Below, piece after piece: positions 5,866 through 8,911 of a stretch of DNA of 8,911 nt. The stretch's first letter is position 1; each line of letters begins with the position of its first letter. This DNA comes from Pseudomonadota bacterium. GTDB taxonomy: Bacteria > Pseudomonadota > Alphaproteobacteria > UBA9655. The stretch spans positions 1 through 8,911 of the forward strand of contig JAKBAL010000058.1 in NCBI GenBank assembly GCA_021809225.1. The letters are read 5' to 3'. The notes below the pieces were generated by a model that did no database searches, was not told where the DNA came from, and saw only the letters and a list, made by a program, of their open reading frames with translations. The position numbers were made by a program, and so were the translations under genes.

Positions 5866-6986
5866 ATCAATTTTCTTTTCAACGCTTTCTTGCTTACTTA
5901 CAAAAAGAAGGAAAGCAAATTTTAAGGGATCCGAGTACCATCCTTATTGCTTTTGTCCTTCCCCTCATCATGATTTTTATTTTTGGTTACGGGGTCTCAT
6001 TGGACGCAGACAAGGTTCCCTTGGGAATTCTTCTTGAAGATATCTCACCGACGGCACGAAGTTTGGAAAATGCTTTCTTCGGAACGCATTATTTTAATGT
6101 CACAACAAGCTATGATCGTTTGGCGCTTGAAGATGCCCTAACAGGCGGACATCTTCGTGGAGTTGTGACGATTTCTCAGAATTTCTCGCAAAACTTACTT
6201 CGAGGAACAGTCGTTCCTCTCCAAGTTCTGCTAGATGGGAGTGAACCCAACACAGCTCGATTTGTGCTTAATTATGCTCAAGGTGTTGTCAATAACTGGA
6301 GTCTCCAACAAGCCCTCGAAGGCAATCCCTCAACGAATCTTCCTATCATTGCTGAGCCCAGAGTATGGTTTAATGAAGATCTTAAAAGTCGATATGTTCT
6401 TCTTCCCGGATCAATCGCCATCATTATGTCTTTGATTGGAACTTTGCTGACGGCCCTCGTTGTTGCTCGAGAATGGGAGAGAGGAACAATGGAAGCTATG
6501 ATGGCAACACCACTGCGTATCCAAGAGATGCTTTTGGCCAAGCTCGTCCCATATTTTCTCCTCGGGCTAGGATCTATGGTCTTGTGTGTCACTCTTTCTA
6601 TCACAGTGTTTGGCGTCCCTTTTCGTGGTTCCTATTTTATCCTTCTCTTGTCAACCTCTGCTTTTTTATTGGCAGCCCTTGGTTTAGGTTTACTGATTTC
6701 CTCAACCACGCGAAATCAACTTGTTGCGAGTCAAATTTCGATTATGACGGGCTTTCTCCCTGCCTTTATCCTTTCTGGTTTTATCTTTGAGATTAGCTCT
6801 ATGCCTTGGAGTATTCAGGCCATTACCTATCTATTCCCCCCGCGCTATTTTGTTTCTATTCTTCAAAGCTGCTTTTTAAGTGGCACTACTTGGGAGATTG
6901 TCCTTCCCGATATTCTTATGATGTTGCTCATTGCTTGCTTTTTTCTTGGGATTTCGGCGTTGAAATCAGTTAAAAGGCTTGATTAA
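5862..6986 (+). CDS. ybhS: ABC-2 type permease, YbhS-like
   Basis: Inner-membrane permease half of the exporter, 374 residues, close to E. coli YbhS (about 377). One N-terminal helix (about 28-45, following KQILRDPSTILIAFVLP) is followed by a large periplasmic domain (about 46-185) containing LLDGSEPNTARFV, then five to six C-terminal membrane segments. The family motif VAREWERGTMEAMMATPL occupies about 201-218, at the cytoplasmic end of the second helix. The end (LKSVKRLD) matches the YbhS tail. The ATG at 5862 overlaps the ybhF stop by 4 nt (ATGA), a standard translational-coupling junction that also fixes the start. It should heterodimerise with the next gene product. Confidence 0.94.
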   Translation: MNQFSFQRFLAYLQKEGKQILRDPSTILIAFVLPLIMIFIFGYGVSLDADKVPLGILLEDISPTARSLENAFFGTHYFNVTTSYDRLALEDALTGGHLRGVVTISQNFSQNLLRGTVVPLQVLLDGSEPNTARFVLNYAQGVVNNWSLQQALEGNPSTNLPIIAEPRVWFNEDLKSRYVLLPGSIAIIMSLIGTLLTALVVAREWERGTMEAMMATPLRIQEMLLAKLVPYFLLGLGSMVLCVTLSITVFGVPFRGSYFILLLSTSAFLLAALGLGLLISSTTRNQLVASQISIMTGFLPAFILSGFIFEISSMPWSIQAITYLFPPRYFVSILQSCFLSGTTWEIVLPDILMMLLIACFFLGISALKSVKRLD

Positions 6987-6987
6987 T

Positions 6988-8142
6988 ATGATGAAGAAAC
7001 TCGCCTCACGCTTTCATGAGTTCCAAACCGTTCGGCTGCGGGTAAAGGCCTTGATCATCAAGGAAACTCTTGCTGTCTTACGTGATAAAAAGAGTCGATT
7101 TATGCTCATTCTTCCTCCTCTGGTTCAGTTGATCATCCTCTCTCATGCAGCTACCTTAGATGTGATGAATATCTCCCTCGCGGTTTATAATCAAGACAGT
7201 GGATGGTATAGCCATGAACTTGTGCAGCGTATCAAAGGATCTCCTTATTTTCTTCATGTGTATGAGTATAAAAATCCGCAAGAAGCAAAGCGAGCTATTG
7301 ACACGCAAAAAGTCATCGTTTCTCTTAACTTCCAGTCCAATTTTTCCCGTCTTGTTGCGGGGGGTCAATCTGCCCCCCTTCAAGTGGTGCTTGATGGTCG
7401 TAAGTCAAACGCCTCTCAAATTGTTTTGGGCTATTTGACGCTTATTCTTCAAGAATTCAATGTCGATATTCTTCATTATCAAGGCGTTGAGATTGCTCGT
7501 CCCATTGATATTGAATTTCGCTCATTTTTTAATCCCAATATTGACTATATCTATTTTACGGTCCCTACTCTTGTCGCCATTTTAAGCATGATGTTGGCTC
7601 TCACATTAACATCTCTCTCTGTTTCCCGTGAGCGTGAAAACGGAACCTTTGACCAATTGCTTGTGTCACCTCTGCAACCTTGGCAAATTTTGATCGGAAA
7701 AATGATGCCGGCTATGATCATTAGCATTGTTGAAAGCACGCTACTCATGATTCTAGCGGTTCTTTTATTCTCAGTTCCCTTTAAGGGATCGCTTGTTCTG
7801 CTTTATTTGAGCATGGTTGTTTTTTTATTTTCAATTGTGGGAATTGGCCTTTTTATTTCGTCCGTTTCTCATACACAGCAACAATCAATTTTAGGAAGCT
7901 TTGTTTTTATAACTCCCGTTATGCTGCTTTCTGGGTATGCTACCCCTATAGAAAACATGCCAACATGGCTGCAACCTTTTACGAATCTTCTGCCCCTCAA
8001 ACACTTTTTCATTATTATCAAAGGAATTTTTTTAAAGAATATGCCCGCTACAGAAGTCTGGCTCCACACATGGCCAATGGCTTTAATCGCCCTCTTTACT
8101 CTCTCTGTGGCAGGATGGATGTTTAAACGAAGATTGGAATAG
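6988..8142 (+). CDS. ybhR: ABC-2 type permease, YbhR-like
   Basis: Second permease half, 384 residues from ATG 6988. Order: cytoplasmic N-terminus, first helix (about 36-53), a periplasmic domain with AIDTQKVIVSLNFQSNFSR and LDGRKSNASQI, and C-terminal helices carrying VSRERENGTFDQLLVSPL at 212-229. QQQSILGSFVF, LSGYATPIENMPTWLQ and a basic end (KRRLE) follow. All of this is close to E. coli YbhR, reported as part of a multidrug (tetracycline-type) and cation exporter. The ATG at 6988 is 1 nt after the ybhS stop and 10 nt after AAAAGG (6972-6977). An in-frame TTG at 6979 would lie only 1 nt from that site, and ATG 6991 is an alternative. This is the last gene before the terminator. Confidence 0.93.
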   Translation: MMKKLASRFHEFQTVRLRVKALIIKETLAVLRDKKSRFMLILPPLVQLIILSHAATLDVMNISLAVYNQDSGWYSHELVQRIKGSPYFLHVYEYKNPQEAKRAIDTQKVIVSLNFQSNFSRLVAGGQSAPLQVVLDGRKSNASQIVLGYLTLILQEFNVDILHYQGVEIARPIDIEFRSFFNPNIDYIYFTVPTLVAILSMMLALTLTSLSVSRERENGTFDQLLVSPLQPWQILIGKMMPAMIISIVESTLLMILAVLLFSVPFKGSLVLLYLSMVVFLFSIVGIGLFISSVSHTQQQSILGSFVFITPVMLLSGYATPIENMPTWLQPFTNLLPLKHFFIIIKGIFLKNMPATEVWLHTWPMALIALFTLSVAGWMFKRRLE

Positions 8143-8202
8143 AAAGTTGAAAAATTATCACCACTATGAAGTAGCTACGGCTTTGATAATTCTTCGTTAT
8201 CT

Positions 8203-8244
8203 GAGCTTAGGACGTAGCCCGACAGAGGTTCCAGGCTCTTTTTT
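8203..8244 (+). terminator. Rho-independent terminator of the cyd-ybh operon
   Basis: GAGCTTAGGA (8203-8212) pairs with TTCCAGGCTC (8229-8238): ten positions with one A-C mismatch and two G-U wobbles. The loop is 16 nt, followed directly by six Ts (8239-8244), then A and five more Ts. It lies 60 nt after the ybhR stop. The T-tract runs into the stop codon (8243-8245) of the converging gene. There is no T-tract on the other side, so it should act on plus-strand transcripts only. Confidence 0.75.
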
Positions 8245-8911
8245 ATTTTTTCTTATCCTGAATGGCGCCATTGATAATTTTTCCCTCGATCTTCACCTCG
8301 GGTCCAACCTCAACAACTCCTTTTTTCCCTTTAAATTCAATATTGCCAAAAACTTTTGTCTCGCCCACTAAATGAACTCGAGGAGAGTCAGCAAAAAAGG
8401 TTTTGTCTTTTTCGATAACAATAGATTGAGTTTGGCAGTCTTTAAGACGCATCTCTGAAGTGAATAGGCGTAGGGGTCCTTTGAAAGTAGATTTTTGCGC
8501 TAAGAGAGGGCCATAAACTGTTAAATCATTTTTGACATGAGCTTCCTTCAAAAGGGCGATACCTCTAATCACAGCCTTTCCTACATTTAGGTTCATGACT
8601 TTGACAGGACCACTTACCTCCATAGAGGCAGCTTGAATTTTAGAGCCCGTTAGAGGGCCATTCACCAGCAAATTTTTGGTAATGGTTACATGAGTTAATT
8701 TAAGGGGACCATGTCCTGTCAAATTATTATAAGAGCTATTTGATAAGGATGAAGGACCGTGAAGAACCTTATCTGATAAAGAGAATTGTAAGGATGAGGA
8801 GGGAGTTTCTTCTCCCCAATAGTTCCAGGACAGATCTTCCATATTTTCCATTCCATTGATAAAGTCCGGAATATATTTTTGATAAGGTTCAGGAATAAAT
8901 TTTCTCAAATT
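8243..8911 (-). CDS. Glycine-proline repeat beta-solenoid protein, bactofilin-like (5' partial)
   Basis: The reading frame stays open to the window edge, so the true start is outside. A TTG at 8908-8906 is in frame but has no visible upstream context. Counting from that codon, 221 residues are visible. Residues 1-45 are Trp/Tyr/acidic without repeats. From residue 51, glycines recur at 51, 67, 84, 100, 116 and 133, mostly as GP followed by a hydrophobic residue, giving a strict 16-17-residue period; a further GPLRL follows at 144. Valine, leucine and isoleucine alternate with polar residues in each unit, as expected for one turn of a beta-helix. The C-terminal part (VFGNIEFKGKKGVVEVGPE at about 186-204, then KIEGKIINGAI) resembles bactofilin-style polymerising domains. 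I do not recognise a named family. It converges on the ybh operon, its stop overlapping the terminator T-tract. Confidence 0.75.
   Translation of the reverse strand, partial: NLRKFIPEPYQKYIPDFINGMENMEDLSWNYWGEETPSSSLQFSLSDKVLHGPSSLSNSSYNNLTGHGPLKLTHVTITKNLLVNGPLTGSKIQAASMEVSGPVKVMNLNVGKAVIRGIALLKEAHVKNDLTVYGPLLAQKSTFKGPLRLFTSEMRLKDCQTQSIVIEKDKTFFADSPRVHLVGETKVFGNIEFKGKKGVVEVGPEVKIEGKIINGAIQDKKK

Noticed and set aside
6278..6604. 108-codon minus-strand frame inside ybhS
   Set aside because: Fully antisense to a well-conserved permease gene; no recognisable domain. It is a shadow of ybhS codons.
6473..6790. 105-codon plus-strand frame inside ybhS
   Set aside because: Alternate frame of ybhS with a low-complexity aromatic product and no family features.
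8185..8201. Small hairpin GATAAT/GTTATC between ybhR and the terminator
   Set aside because: Short, AT-rich, one wobble and no T-tract; the GC-richer hairpin directly downstream is the better terminator.
8147..8371. 74-codon plus-strand frame after ybhR
   Set aside because: It runs through the terminator hairpin and antisense to the repeat protein gene, with no domain or good ribosome binding site.
1..8911. CRISPR array, tRNA, rRNA, insertion sequence or attachment site
   Set aside because: No spaced direct repeats, cloverleaf-like sequence, transposase motifs or terminal inverted repeats were seen on reading either strand.

Overview
The window comes from a low-GC Gram-negative bacterium, most likely a proteobacterium. 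The grounds are a cytochrome bd oxidase of the short Q-loop (CIO-like) type and a complete YbhGFSR-type exporter with a periplasmic adaptor. A host- or protist-associated alphaproteobacterium (Holosporales-like) would fit the AT-rich base composition. That is an inference only: no rRNA or other phylogenetic marker is present.

Layout. Positions 1-247 are very AT-rich and hold only a doubtful 28-codon minus-strand ORF (20-106). A small secreted peptide with eight cysteines follows (248-460), preceded by a strong ribosome binding site. A short gap (461-552) carries an 8-bp AT-rich inverted repeat and a perfect TATAAT box. It leads into a tight plus-strand run of seven genes: cydA, cydB, a 39-residue DUF2474/CydX-like subunit, ybhG (adaptor), ybhF (tandem ATPase), ybhS and ybhR (two ABC-2 permeases). 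Gaps in the run are 26 nt or less and two junctions are overlapping or nearly so. A rho-independent terminator (8203-8244) closes it. Converging on the terminator is a minus-strand gene, cut by the window edge, for a glycine-proline repeat protein with a 16-17-residue period, probably a beta-solenoid related in style to bactofilins.

How the genes work together. CydA, CydB and the small subunit should form a quinol oxidase in the inner membrane that reduces O2 to water with high affinity or low cyanide sensitivity. YbhF energises a YbhS/YbhR permease pair, and YbhG would couple these to the periplasm and an outer-membrane channel to export drugs or other small amphipathic or cationic compounds. 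The two modules appear to be co-transcribed, which is not the arrangement in E. coli.

Most unusual points: ybhG and ybhF both appear to start at non-AUG/GUG/UUG codons, each behind a good AAGGA site and each needed to restore a conserved N-terminus; the eight-cysteine peptide has a near-duplicated cysteine pattern and no family I recognise; and the solenoid protein has a regular repeat. I found no tRNA, rRNA, CRISPR array, insertion sequence or attachment site.
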